9,863 nt of DNA. Source: Pseudomonadota bacterium (GTDB lineage Bacteria; Pseudomonadota; Alphaproteobacteria; Sphingomonadales; Sphingomonadaceae). Below, piece by piece: positions 1-5,839 of the stretch (the stretch's first letter is position 1; each line of letters starts with the position of its first letter). The DNA is taken from contig JAKOWQ010000188.1 in assembly GCA_029781465.1 (NCBI GenBank), forward strand, positions 1-9,863, written 5' to 3'. The translations under genes and the position numbers were made by a program. Under the pieces are notes generated by a model. It saw only the letters and a list, made by a program, of their open reading frames with translations, was not told where the DNA came from and ran no database searches.

Positions 1-198
1 CGCCGCGCTGTTGCTGCCGGTGTTGATCACCACGACCTCGCCATCGATCTTTTCGACCGGGCCGACCTCGTTGCCCTGCGGGCCGTATACCATCACCCCG
101 ACGGCCACGCCGGCTTCGGCGATGCTCTGGGAAAACGCCGGGGTAGACGCCGCCGCAAGGGCCAGACCGGCACCAACAAACAACCTGCCAAGCTTCAT
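1..198 (-). CDS. Small exported protein of unknown function (partial, 3' end outside window)
   Basis: Sixty-six codons are visible, reading leftward off the window edge, so the C-terminus is missing. The N-terminus has Lys2 and Arg5, then a hydrophobic stretch (about residues 6-18), then STPAFSQ, a plausible signal peptidase I site after Ser23; the mature protein should be periplasmic or secreted. The mature part carries a short pattern, VYGPQGNEVGPVEKIDGEVVVINTG, split here as VYGPQGNEVG (38-47) and VEKIDGEVVVINTG (48-61). It recalls small sphingomonad proteins with a 'VYGPxGxxVG...VxxIxGxxVVxNTG' motif resembling a PRC-barrel or KOW-like beta unit; that resemblance is from memory. The ATG at 198 is chosen because AAGGA (206-210, minus strand) sits 7 bases upstream; an ATG at 206 hits a stop after two codons. 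Function unknown. Confidence 0.8.
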   Translation of the reverse strand, partial: MKLGRLFVGAGLALAAASTPAFSQSIAEAGVAVGVMVYGPQGNEVGPVEKIDGEVVVINTGSNSAA

Positions 199-210
199 CA
201 ATTCATCCTT

Positions 211-232
211 ACAGTTGACTAAAGTTAACTGT
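211..232. promoter_or_regulatory. Near-palindromic operator candidate upstream of the small exported protein
   Basis: Arms ACAGTTGAC (211-219) and GTTAACTGT (224-232) are reverse complements at 8 of 9 positions around a TAAA centre. The same DNA also reads as a direct repeat, AGTTGACT (213-220) and AGTTAACT (223-230), offset by exactly 10 bases. It lies directly upstream of the ribosome binding site of the gene starting at 198, where a dimeric repressor would block transcription or initiation. The two TT(G/A)A cores resemble CtrA half-sites, but their spacing is one base short of the TTAA-N7-TTAA arrangement. The cognate regulator is unknown. Confidence 0.4.
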
Positions 233-319
233 CACCGCTTGCGGGAGCCAGCGCTTCAGTTCAACGCGGTGCAGGATGGAGCGAGCCTTGCGGGCGATGA
301 GCCGAGTGCGTCCGGGCGC

Positions 320-931
320 TCAGCCATCCGCCTTGAGATAAAGCTTTCCGCCTTCGACGCGCCATGAATGCAGCGCGGAGAGCAGGTTCATGCCGATCAC
401 GCCGATCGGATCCTCGGTGTCGGGGGTGATGGCCACCACCAGATCTGTGGCGACGATCGCGCCCAGTCGCAGTTCCCGCGCCGTGCCGAAGCGCGCCTTG
501 ATTACCCCGTTGGCGGTGGACAGCTCGCTTGGGAGGCGAGTGGGATCGGCCGCGATTCCCAGCTGGCGCGCGGTCGCTTCCTCGAAGGTGGTATAGGTTG
601 CGCCGGTGTCGATCAGCACCGGAACCTGCCGGCCGTTGATCGTTGCCACGGCCTGGAAATGCCCGTCCGGGCCGATCGGGATCACCGTTTCCGATCCCTC
701 GACCCGTGCCTGGGCCCCGCCGGCAAGGTCGAATTCGGCGGCGGCGTAGCGCGATTGACGCGCGGCATCGAGCACGATCAGGATTCCCGCCAGCCCCATC
801 GCGGCATAGCCAGCAGTGCGCAGATGATCGCCCAGGCGCGATCCGCCGCCCTCCAGCCGCCAGCCGATCCCTGCCAGCACCAGCCCGGCGATGGCCAGCA
901 GCACCAGCGGCTGCCCGGCGAGGTAGGCCAT
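320..931 (-). CDS. Membrane-anchored retropepsin-like aspartic protease
   Basis: The 203-residue protein has two hydrophobic segments at the N-terminus (about residues 7-24 and 41-56), then a soluble retropepsin-like domain. The aspartic protease signature is VLIDTGATYTTF (105-116), catalytic Asp108 in D-T-G-A. A downstream element, VIGMNLLSALHSWRVEGGKLYL (about 178-199), matches the C-terminal hydrophobic-Gly and strand pattern of bacterial clan AA proteases of the TIGR02281 type. Such proteins carry one catalytic Asp and act as dimers. The domain probably faces the periplasm. The ATG at 931 is the first that excludes the upstream gene's frame; it lies 17 bases after the CCA-transferase stop, behind a G-rich stretch, so the gene is probably last in the operon. 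Substrate unknown; fold assignment is solid. Confidence 0.85.
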   Translation of the reverse strand: MAYLAGQPLVLLAIAGLVLAGIGWRLEGGGSRLGDHLRTAGYAAMGLAGILIVLDAARQSRYAAAEFDLAGGAQARVEGSETVIPIGPDGHFQAVATINGRQVPVLIDTGATYTTFEEATARQLGIAADPTRLPSELSTANGVIKARFGTARELRLGAIVATDLVVAITPDTEDPIGVIGMNLLSALHSWRVEGGKLYLKADG

Positions 932-948
932 CAGGCTTTCCCCGCCGC

Positions 949-2118
949 TCACCGGTCGGCCGCCAGCTCGGCATCGAGCAGCTGTGCAACCCGGTCGGCG
1001 CCGGGAAACCCTTCGGCGATCCAGCGGGCTTCGACCGCCTGGAGCGTTTGCGCCACCCTGGGTCCGGCCTTGATCCCCCGCGCAACGATTTCGCCGCCCT
1101 TGAGTGGGAAGGTCGGAATCTCCCAACCGTCCAGTGGCGCGATGCTTTCGCCGCCCAACAGCAGTCGGTCGAGCGCGCTTTCGCGGCCGAGGCGGTAGGC
1201 GAGGGCGCGCGGGCTTTCCGGGCCTTGAGTGCGCCGCGCCGCCGTTGCCAGCCGCTTCTTCTGCGCGCCGGACAGGCGAAAGCGGCTGGCCACCGTCTCG
1301 GCCAGGGGCAGGTCCGCCGGCAACAATGCGGCGAGGCGGCGCAGCGCGTCGGGGGCAACGCTCTGCCGGCTTTCCTCTGCCACCAGGGCGGCCAGTGCCG
1401 CGGCCCGGGCCTCGGGCAGAACCACCGCCAGAACCCCCAACTCGGCCATCCGCGCAACGGTGGGCGCCGGATCGGGCAGGCCGAGCAGGTTCATCATCTC
1501 CATCCCCACCCGCTCGCGCGATAGCCCCTTGAGCGTGGCGGCAAGATCAGAGCAGGCCTGTTCCGCTTCCTTGTCAGCAGGTTGTGACCCGAACCTGGCC
1601 TGAAACCGGAAGTAACGCAGGATCCGCAAGTGATCCTCGCGGATGCGCTGGCGGGCATCCCCGATGAAGCGCACCCGGCGAGCATCGAGATCGGCCAGAC
1701 CGCCGAAGAAATCGCTGATCGCGCCGCTTTCGGGATCGGCATAGAGCGCGTTGATGGTGAAATCGCGCCGCGCCGCGTCTTCCTGCCAGCTATCCGAAAA
1801 GGCCACCGTGGCATGGCGCCCGTCGGTCGACACGTCGCGGCGCAGCGTGGTGATCTCGACCGGCCCGCCGGGCAGCACGGCGGTGACGGTGCCGTGGTCG
1901 ATCCCGGTCGGCACCGCCGAAATCGCATGGGCCTTGAGCCGGCGCATCACCTCGTGCGGGTCGAGCGGGGTGGCCACGTCGATATCCTTGACCGCCACGC
2001 CCAGCAGGGTGTCGCGCACCGCGCCGCCGACATAGCGCGCCTGCCCCGGCCCAAGTGCCGCGTTCAGCCGGGCGAGGTCCGCGCGCTGCATCCAGGCGGC
2101 GGCGATGCGTTCAGCCAT
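949..2118 (-). CDS. cca: CCA tRNA nucleotidyltransferase (class II poly(A) polymerase family)
   Basis: This 389-residue enzyme adds or repairs the 3'-terminal CCA of tRNAs in the cytoplasm. Class II motifs appear in order: the nucleotide-binding GGAVRD (31-36), the metal-binding pair in KDIDVAT (Asp45, Asp47), VEITTLRRD (87-95), RRDFTINAL (117-125), which selects the incoming base by protein templating, and EDHLRILRYFRFQARF (161-176), the neck region. The C-terminal half is helical and tRNA-binding. There is no HD phosphohydrolase domain, unlike E. coli Cca, and the length fits the short alphaproteobacterial form. A dedicated poly(A) polymerase is a less likely alternative; I see no second copy in this window to compare. 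The ATG at 2118 overlaps the upstream Nudix stop by 8 bases, indicating translational coupling. Confidence 0.93.
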   Translation of the reverse strand: MAERIAAAWMQRADLARLNAALGPGQARYVGGAVRDTLLGVAVKDIDVATPLDPHEVMRRLKAHAISAVPTGIDHGTVTAVLPGGPVEITTLRRDVSTDGRHATVAFSDSWQEDAARRDFTINALYADPESGAISDFFGGLADLDARRVRFIGDARQRIREDHLRILRYFRFQARFGSQPADKEAEQACSDLAATLKGLSRERVGMEMMNLLGLPDPAPTVARMAELGVLAVVLPEARAAALAALVAEESRQSVAPDALRRLAALLPADLPLAETVASRFRLSGAQKKRLATAARRTQGPESPRALAYRLGRESALDRLLLGGESIAPLDGWEIPTFPLKGGEIVARGIKAGPRVAQTLQAVEARWIAEGFPGADRVAQLLDAELAADR

Positions 2119-2695
2119 GCCAGGCGATCCGCTTGGCGAGGTTGCTGATGATCCCAGCTGTCACTCCCCAGATCCGGTGCTGTTGCCACATGATCTCGAT
2201 GTAGCGCCTTTCGCGTCCTTGCCAAAACCCGGAATGGACCGCGTGGTTGGCGGGATCGAATACGAAATCGACCGGCGCCTCGAACCAGGCCGCCACTTCG
2301 GTCGGGCTGGGGTGCAGTTCGAGGTCGGGCGGGACCACCGCGATCACCGGGGTGATCGCATAGCCGCTGCCGGTGCGGTAGGTGTCGCTGGTACCGATCA
2401 CTGTCACGTCGCCCGAATGGATGCCCAGTTCCTCGTGCGCCTCGCGCAGGGCGGCTTCGATCGCGTTTTCGCCGGGGTCGATCTTGCCGCCGGGGAAGGC
2501 CACCTGGCCCGGATGCGAACGCATGTTGGAGGGGCGATGGATCAGCAGGAAGCCGGGCCGCTCGCTTTCGGTGATTGCGGCCAGCACGGCCGCAGGGCGG
2601 AGCGGTTCGTCCGCGAACTCGGCCTCGTCGCGGTGCGCGATTGCACCGGCGTGGCCCTCGGCATGGAGCCGGCGCAGGCGCGCTGCCAGGCTCAT
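2111..2695 (-). CDS. CoA pyrophosphatase, Nudix family (NudL/CoAse-like)
   Basis: The 194-residue protein has a complete Nudix box, G70-x5-E76-x7-REAHEELGI (84-92). Just before it lies the CoA-specific signature LLIHRPSNMRSHPGQVAFPGG (residues 50-70; key residues MRxHxGQVAFPGG), the UPF0035/NuCoA motif that separates coenzyme A pyrophosphatases from other Nudix enzymes. The expected reaction splits CoA or oxidised CoA into 3',5'-ADP and phosphopantetheine, using Mg2+ or Mn2+ bound by the Glu residues of the box. The start ATG (2693-2695) forms an ATGA overlap with the upstream DUF1285 stop. The stop lies 8 bases inside the following cca gene, so all three are probably translated together. CoA specificity is inferred from the signature. 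Confidence 0.92.
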   Translation of the reverse strand: MSLAARLRRLHAEGHAGAIAHRDEAEFADEPLRPAAVLAAITESERPGFLLIHRPSNMRSHPGQVAFPGGKIDPGENAIEAALREAHEELGIHSGDVTVIGTSDTYRTGSGYAITPVIAVVPPDLELHPSPTEVAAWFEAPVDFVFDPANHAVHSGFWQGRERRYIEIMWQQHRIWGVTAGIISNLAKRIAWHG

Positions 2696-3231
2696 GCCGG
2701 CACCAGCGGAAAACGGTCGCCCAGGCTGGTCACTGCCAGATTTTCGTCTGCCAGATCGACCAGTTGCAGCCAGGTGCTGCGGTTGAGCCGTGCCTCGCAG
2801 CCGTGGCGCACGGCAAGGTAGAGCGCGGGCGTTTCGGCATCGCCGCGCGCCATCAGCTGATGGTCCGGCCCGGCCACCACGATCGCGTCGGTGTTGAGGC
2901 GAAACGCCAGGGCATTGTCCCGCCGGACGACATCGGTGGCGACAAAGGCCGCGTCCTCGACCACGATCGCCTGCTTTTCGTGCGGCGTGACCAGCCAGTA
3001 CGATCCGTCGCCCTCGCGCCGCAGCAGACTGGCAAAGGCCCGTACCATCGCCGGGCGTTTGATCTCGCCGCCGTCATGGAACCAGCGGCCATCGGCCTTG
3101 ATCGTCATCCGGCTGTCGCCTTTGGCCTCGGGATGCCACTCTTCGACCGGTGGAAGCTTGCGCGCGGCACTCAGCGCCGCGATTTCCGCGAGCGAAAGCC
3201 CGGCAAGGTCTGGTGGCGGTTCGTAGGGCAT
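2692..3231 (-). CDS. DUF1285 domain protein, function unknown
   Basis: This is a 179-residue soluble protein with no signal peptide or membrane segment. The N-terminal helix (MPYEPPPDLAGLSLAEIAAL) is followed by the DUF1285 core: GRWFHDGGEIKRPAMVRAF (48-66), DGSYWLVTPHEKQAIVVEDA (75-94) and LNTDAIVVAGPDHQL (112-126). The alternating pattern suggests two small beta-rich subdomains. No catalytic motif is obvious, although the conserved VTPxEK and VEDAxF stretches could line a ligand site. It sits immediately before the CoA pyrophosphatase with a 4-base ATGA overlap. I recall DUF1285-Nudix-cca as a recurring alphaproteobacterial neighbourhood, pointing to a CoA- or tRNA-linked role, but that is guilt by association. 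The start at 3231 was chosen because the MPYEPP opening fits the family; its ribosome binding site is weak. Confidence 0.85.
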   Translation of the reverse strand: MPYEPPPDLAGLSLAEIAALSAARKLPPVEEWHPEAKGDSRMTIKADGRWFHDGGEIKRPAMVRAFASLLRREGDGSYWLVTPHEKQAIVVEDAAFVATDVVRRDNALAFRLNTDAIVVAGPDHQLMARGDAETPALYLAVRHGCEARLNRSTWLQLVDLADENLAVTSLGDRFPLVPA

Positions 3232-3254
3232 CGGCACTGCGATGCCAGATCGCT

Positions 3255-3770
3255 CTAGCCCCGCCAAGGCCCCAGCATGCCTTCGCGCGGCAGAACGGCG
3301 GGATTGTCGCACCGCGCCAGCAGCCGGTGCTGCGCGAACGGGCCGGGCAGGCTCCAGCCGCCGGTGTGGGCATTGCTGAAGCCCCAGAACCGGCCATAGT
3401 ATTCGGGATCGCCGATCATCACCTGCGGCAGCGGCGCGAGCGGGCTGAGCGCGGCGAGGCTCGCGGTCATCAGCGCCTTGCCATATCCCGCGCCCTGGTG
3501 TTCGGGCAGCACCGCCACCGGGCCGACCATGACCATCGGGTGGGCCTTTCCCTCGGCATCGGTCAGCGCGACCGGCCAGCACTGGATCGTGCCGACCAGG
3601 TGCTGCTCGCCATCAATCGCGGCAAAGCTCAGCGCGGGGAGCCAATCCACCCCTTCGCGCACCTTGTAGGCGGTGCGGGTCCGCCGCTCCGGCTCGAAGG
3701 CGCGATCGAGCAGCGCCTCGACCAGCGCGGGATCGACATTGTCTAGCGGGATCAGCGTAGCCTGGGCCAT
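3255..3770 (-). CDS. GNAT family N-acetyltransferase
   Basis: The 171-residue single-domain protein has the GNAT fold. Motif A, the acetyl-CoA pyrophosphate loop, is GPVAVLPEHQGAGYGKALM (83-101) with the Q-x-x-G-x-G turn at 92-97. It is preceded by the strand VGTIQCWPV (59-67) and followed by VMIGDPEYYGRFWGF (117-131), the motif B region with the paired Tyr and aromatic residues of the YhbS/COG3153 subgroup. The C-terminal WSLPGPFAQHRLLA is also typical of that subgroup. It probably acetylates a small molecule or protein amine; the substrate cannot be read from the sequence. It is the first gene of the minus-strand run, its stop 23 bases before the DUF1285 start, and it is divergent from rnhB. 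The region before its ATG has no clear Shine-Dalgarno sequence, so it may be nearly leaderless. Confidence 0.85.
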   Translation of the reverse strand: MAQATLIPLDNVDPALVEALLDRAFEPERRTRTAYKVREGVDWLPALSFAAIDGEQHLVGTIQCWPVALTDAEGKAHPMVMVGPVAVLPEHQGAGYGKALMTASLAALSPLAPLPQVMIGDPEYYGRFWGFSNAHTGGWSLPGPFAQHRLLARCDNPAVLPREGMLGPWRG

Positions 3771-3871
3771 AGGCGCGGGCCGATAGGGCAGGCCAAGGCG
3801 TCATGCAATTGAAAGGTGGAAAGCGCGGCGCACCGCCTTGCCCGCTGGCCCGATCCGGCCAATGCAGGGCC
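3771..3871. promoter_or_regulatory. Divergent promoter region between the GNAT operon and rnhB
   Basis: This 101-base gap (32 bases if rnhB starts at 3803) must hold promoters for both directions unless rnhB starts further upstream. It contains a 7-base inverted repeat, CAAGGCG (3794-3800) and CGCCTTG (3834-3840). On the minus strand TTGCAT (3803-3808) and TATCGG (3780-3785), 17 bases apart, form a weak -35/-10 candidate. No box is convincing, and none is clear in the rnhB direction. Confidence 0.3.
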
Positions 3872-4489
3872 ATGGCGGGTTCCACTTTCATTGCGGCAAA
3901 CGGCCTGGTCATCGGGGTCGACGAGGCTGGCCGGGGGCCGCTGGCCGGGCCGGTGGTGGCGGCCGCCTGCGTGCTGGGGGAGGGGGCGCCGGAGGGGCTG
4001 GACGATTCCAAGAAGCTTTCGCCCGGCAAGCGGGCCCGGCTCGAACCGCTGATCCGGCAAAGTTGCCAATGGGCGCTTGGCGTGGCCGAGGCCGAGGAGA
4101 TCGACCGGATCAATATCTTCGCCGCGACCATGCTGGCGATGACCCGCGCGGTTTCTGCGCTGGTCGGGGCGCTGGGAACGGAACCGGACGAGGTCCTGAT
4201 CGACGGCAACAAGACCCCCGCCGGCCGGGTGCCGCAGTGGCGCTGGCAGGCCCGCGCGATCGTTGGCGGAGACGGACTGGTGCCGTGCATTTCCGCCGCC
4301 TCGATCCTGGCCAAGGAGCACCGTGACCGGCTGATGCGCGAAGCCGCGCTGGCGCATCCGCACTATGGCTGGGATCGCAACATGGGCTACCCCACCGCCG
4401 AGCATCAGGAGGCACTGCGCCGCCACGGACCAAGCCCGCTGCACCGCAAGAGCTTCAAGCCGGTGGCGCAACTGATGCTGTTCGACTGA
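3872..4489 (+). CDS. rnhB: Ribonuclease HII
   Basis: RNase HII cuts the RNA strand of RNA:DNA hybrids and starts removal of single ribonucleotides from DNA. The 205-residue protein has LVIGVDEAGRGPLAGPVVAA (12-31) with the metal ligands Asp17 and Glu18, DDSKKL (44-49), VLIDGN with Asp111, and ASILAKEHRD (143-152) ending in the fourth acidic residue, Asp152; the active site is complete. The frame is open from an ATG at 3803, giving 228 residues. I prefer 3872 because it puts the first catalytic Asp at 17, as in most RNase HII proteins, and because the extra 23 residues (rich in Gly, Lys and Arg) look like translated leader. Neither start has a well-spaced ribosome binding site. A 214-base gap separates it from ccrM. 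Confidence 0.9.
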   Translation: MAGSTFIAANGLVIGVDEAGRGPLAGPVVAAACVLGEGAPEGLDDSKKLSPGKRARLEPLIRQSCQWALGVAEAEEIDRINIFAATMLAMTRAVSALVGALGTEPDEVLIDGNKTPAGRVPQWRWQARAIVGGDGLVPCISAASILAKEHRDRLMREAALAHPHYGWDRNMGYPTAEHQEALRRHGPSPLHRKSFKPVAQLMLFD

Positions 4490-4498
4490 AAAAATCGC

Positions 4499-4571
4499 GT
4501 GGAGAGTCCTCCTGGTCACACCACCAGATATTGAGTCTCCGGTTGGTGGCGAGACTCCACATGCTGTGGGG
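4499..4571 (+). terminator. Overlapping inverted repeats after rnhB (possible 3' structure)
   Basis: Three mutually exclusive pairings share the segment 4551-4560. They are GTGGAG (4499-4504) with CTCCAC (4555-4560); GAGTCTC (4533-4539) with GAGACTC (4551-4557) around an 11-base loop; and CTCCACA (4555-4561) with TGTGGGG (4565-4571) around a TGC triloop, with one G-T wobble. A smaller stem, CTGGT/ACCAG (4512-4527), nests inside. No T-run of more than three follows, so this is not a textbook intrinsic terminator. It may be an rnhB 3' end or simply reflect the repeated GANTC sites. Confidence 0.3.
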
Positions 4572-4666
4572 GACTCGTTTCGTTCCGCCCGCGTTGACCC
4601 TTCCTTAACCACGAATCCCTAGGATTCTCGCGGAGTTTGCGCTTGACGCGGACTCCTTGAGGACTC
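4504..4666. promoter_or_regulatory. Cluster of eight GANTC (CcrM) methylation sites upstream of ccrM
   Basis: GANTC sites begin at 4504 (GAGTC), 4533 (GAGTC), 4553 (GACTC), 4572 (GACTC), 4613 (GAATC), 4623 (GATTC), 4651 (GACTC) and 4662 (GACTC). All lie between the rnhB stop and the ccrM start. A by-eye scan of the rest of the window found only eight more, at 554, 782, 1116, 4004, 6132, 8179, 8675 and 9832, all of the GAATC/GATTC form. GANTC is the known target of CcrM, encoded immediately downstream, so methylation-dependent autoregulation is the natural reading. In Caulobacter the ccrM leader has two such sites, as I recall it. Confidence 0.85.
4594..4625 (+). promoter_or_regulatory. Candidate ccrM promoter with CtrA-like half-site
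   Basis: TTGACC (4594-4599) resembles a -35 box and TAGGAT (4620-4625) a poor -10 box, but the 20-base spacing is long, as expected only of an activator-dependent promoter. Between them TTAACC (4605-4610, continuing AC) matches the CtrA half-site TTAACCAT at 7 of 8 positions. CtrA is the known activator of ccrM in Caulobacter. Two GANTC sites (4613, 4623) fall within or beside the -10 region. The transcription start is not determined; a second TTGAC (4643-4647) has no matching -10. Confidence 0.35.
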
Positions 4667-4670
4667 ACCC

Positions 4671-4679
4671 TGTGGATAA
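4671..4679 (-). promoter_or_regulatory. DnaA box upstream of ccrM
   Basis: TGTGGATAA is the exact reverse complement of TTATCCACA, the strong DnaA-box consensus. It is the only perfect copy I see in the window. It sits 5 bases after the last GANTC site and 24 bases before the ccrM ATG, just upstream of the Shine-Dalgarno-like AAGGGGG (4683-4689). That is downstream of the likely promoter, so binding would more easily repress than activate. A single box does not make an origin. Confidence 0.55.
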
Positions 4680-4703
4680 CTTAAGGGGGTTCGACGCACG
4701 AAA

Positions 4704-5837
4704 ATGGGTCAATTGCTGGTTGGAGAGAAGGCGCGCTTGCGTGCCGCGCGGGAAGTTGCGCGTCCGGATCTGCCGCTCGGGCGGATCCTCGATGGCGACT
4801 GCGTTGCGGCGATGCGGACCATTCCGGATGCCTCGGTCGACATGATCTTCGCCGATCCGCCCTACAACCTGCAGCTGGGCGGCGACCTGTCGCGCCCGGA
4901 TGGCAGCCATGTCGATGCGGTGACCGATCACTGGGACCAGTTCGACAGTTTCGCCGCCTATGACAAGTTCAGCCGCGAATGGCTGACCGAGGCGCGCCGG
5001 GTGCTGAAGCCCAACGGATCGCTGTGGGTGATCGGCTCCTATCACAATATCTTCCGCCTTGGCGCGATGTTGCAGGATATGGGTTTCTGGATCCTCAACG
5101 ACATCGTCTGGCGCAAGGCCAACCCGATGCCCAACTTCAAGGGCACCCGCTTTACCAACGCGCATGAGACGCTGATCTGGTGCTCGATGGGGGAAAAGGC
5201 GAAATACACCTTCAACTACCGCGCGATGAAGACCCTTAACGACGAATTGCAGATGCGTTCGGACTGGGTCCTGCCGATCTGCGGCGGGCAGGAGCGGCTC
5301 AAGAAGGGCGGGACCAAGGTTCACCCCACGCAAAAGCCCGAGGCGCTGCTCTACCGGGTAATGCTGGCGACCACCAACAAGGGCGACGTGGTGCTCGATC
5401 CGTTCTTCGGCACCGGCACCACCGGCGCCGTGGCCAAGCGGCTGGGGCGCGAATGGATCGGCTGCGAGCGCGAGGGCGTTTACCGCGACGCCGCGCTGGA
5501 ACGGATCGAGCTGGCACTGCCGCTCGATGAAAGCGCGCTTACCACCATGCAGAGCGCCAAGTCCGCGCCCAAGGTAGCCTTCGGCACCCTGGTGGAAACC
5601 GGCTGGATTGCCGCCGGCGCACAAGTGTGGGACAAGAAGCGGCGGATCACGGCCACCGTCCGCGCCGATGGCTCGCTGGTTTCCGGCGGCGAAAGCGGCT
5701 CGATCCATGGCCTCGGCGCCAAATTGCAGGGCGCGCCATCGTGCAACGGATGGAGCTTCTGGCATATCGAGCACGAGGGTGAATTGAAGCCGCTCGACGC
5801 GCTGCGCCAGGGCTATCTGCTGGCGACCGAGGACTAG
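4704..5837 (+). CDS. ccrM: Cell-cycle DNA adenine-N6 methyltransferase CcrM (GANTC-specific)
   Basis: The 377-residue enzyme is a beta-class N6-adenine methyltransferase. The catalytic DPPYNLQLGGDL (51-62) comes first and the SAM-binding LDPFFGTGTTG (231-241) late, as in the beta order. Between them lie DHWDQFDSFAAYDKFSREWL and NPMPNFKGTRF (140-150), near-identical to Caulobacter CcrM as I remember it. The C-terminal domain (about 291-374) keeps the DNA-recognition motif SGSIHGLGAKLQG (331-343) and CNGW (347-350); Ser333 and Trp350 have the same 17-residue spacing as Caulobacter Ser315 and Trp332. It should methylate GANTC sites after replication. The N-terminus is about 20 residues longer than in Caulobacter. 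AAGGGGG lies 14 bases before the ATG, a rather long spacing. The gene has its own upstream region and is followed by folP after two bases. Confidence 0.95.
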   Translation: MGQLLVGEKARLRAAREVARPDLPLGRILDGDCVAAMRTIPDASVDMIFADPPYNLQLGGDLSRPDGSHVDAVTDHWDQFDSFAAYDKFSREWLTEARRVLKPNGSLWVIGSYHNIFRLGAMLQDMGFWILNDIVWRKANPMPNFKGTRFTNAHETLIWCSMGEKAKYTFNYRAMKTLNDELQMRSDWVLPICGGQERLKKGGTKVHPTQKPEALLYRVMLATTNKGDVVLDPFFGTGTTGAVAKRLGREWIGCEREGVYRDAALERIELALPLDESALTTMQSAKSAPKVAFGTLVETGWIAAGAQVWDKKRRITATVRADGSLVSGGESGSIHGLGAKLQGAPSCNGWSFWHIEHEGELKPLDALRQGYLLATED

Positions 5838-5839
5838 TC

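Noticed and set aside
215..229. Full CtrA site (TTAA-N7-TTAA)
   Set aside because: TTGA and TTAAC are separated by 6 bases, not 7, and the first core is imperfect; a generic operator is safer.
274..329. Terminator at the end of the retropepsin gene
   Set aside because: GGATGG/CCATCC can pair but with a large loop and a bulge, it overlaps the coding end, and no T-run follows on the minus strand.
261..1457. Minus-strand 398-codon open frame across the retropepsin and cca genes
   Set aside because: The translation is low-complexity Arg/Pro/Gly; the other frame carries clear protease and CCA-transferase motifs.
3780..3808. Sigma70 promoter for the GNAT operon (TTGCAT/TATCGG)
   Set aside because: Each box matches only three of six consensus positions; kept only as a weak note in the intergenic entry.
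4504..4703. Possible replication origin (GANTC sites plus a DnaA box)
   Set aside because: There is only one DnaA box and no AT-rich unwinding element, and the neighbours are not typical origin genes. A ccrM control region explains the signals better.
4657..4845. Short plus-strand frame starting in the ccrM leader
   Set aside because: It overlaps the ccrM start out of frame, with an Arg-rich translation and no ribosome binding site of note.
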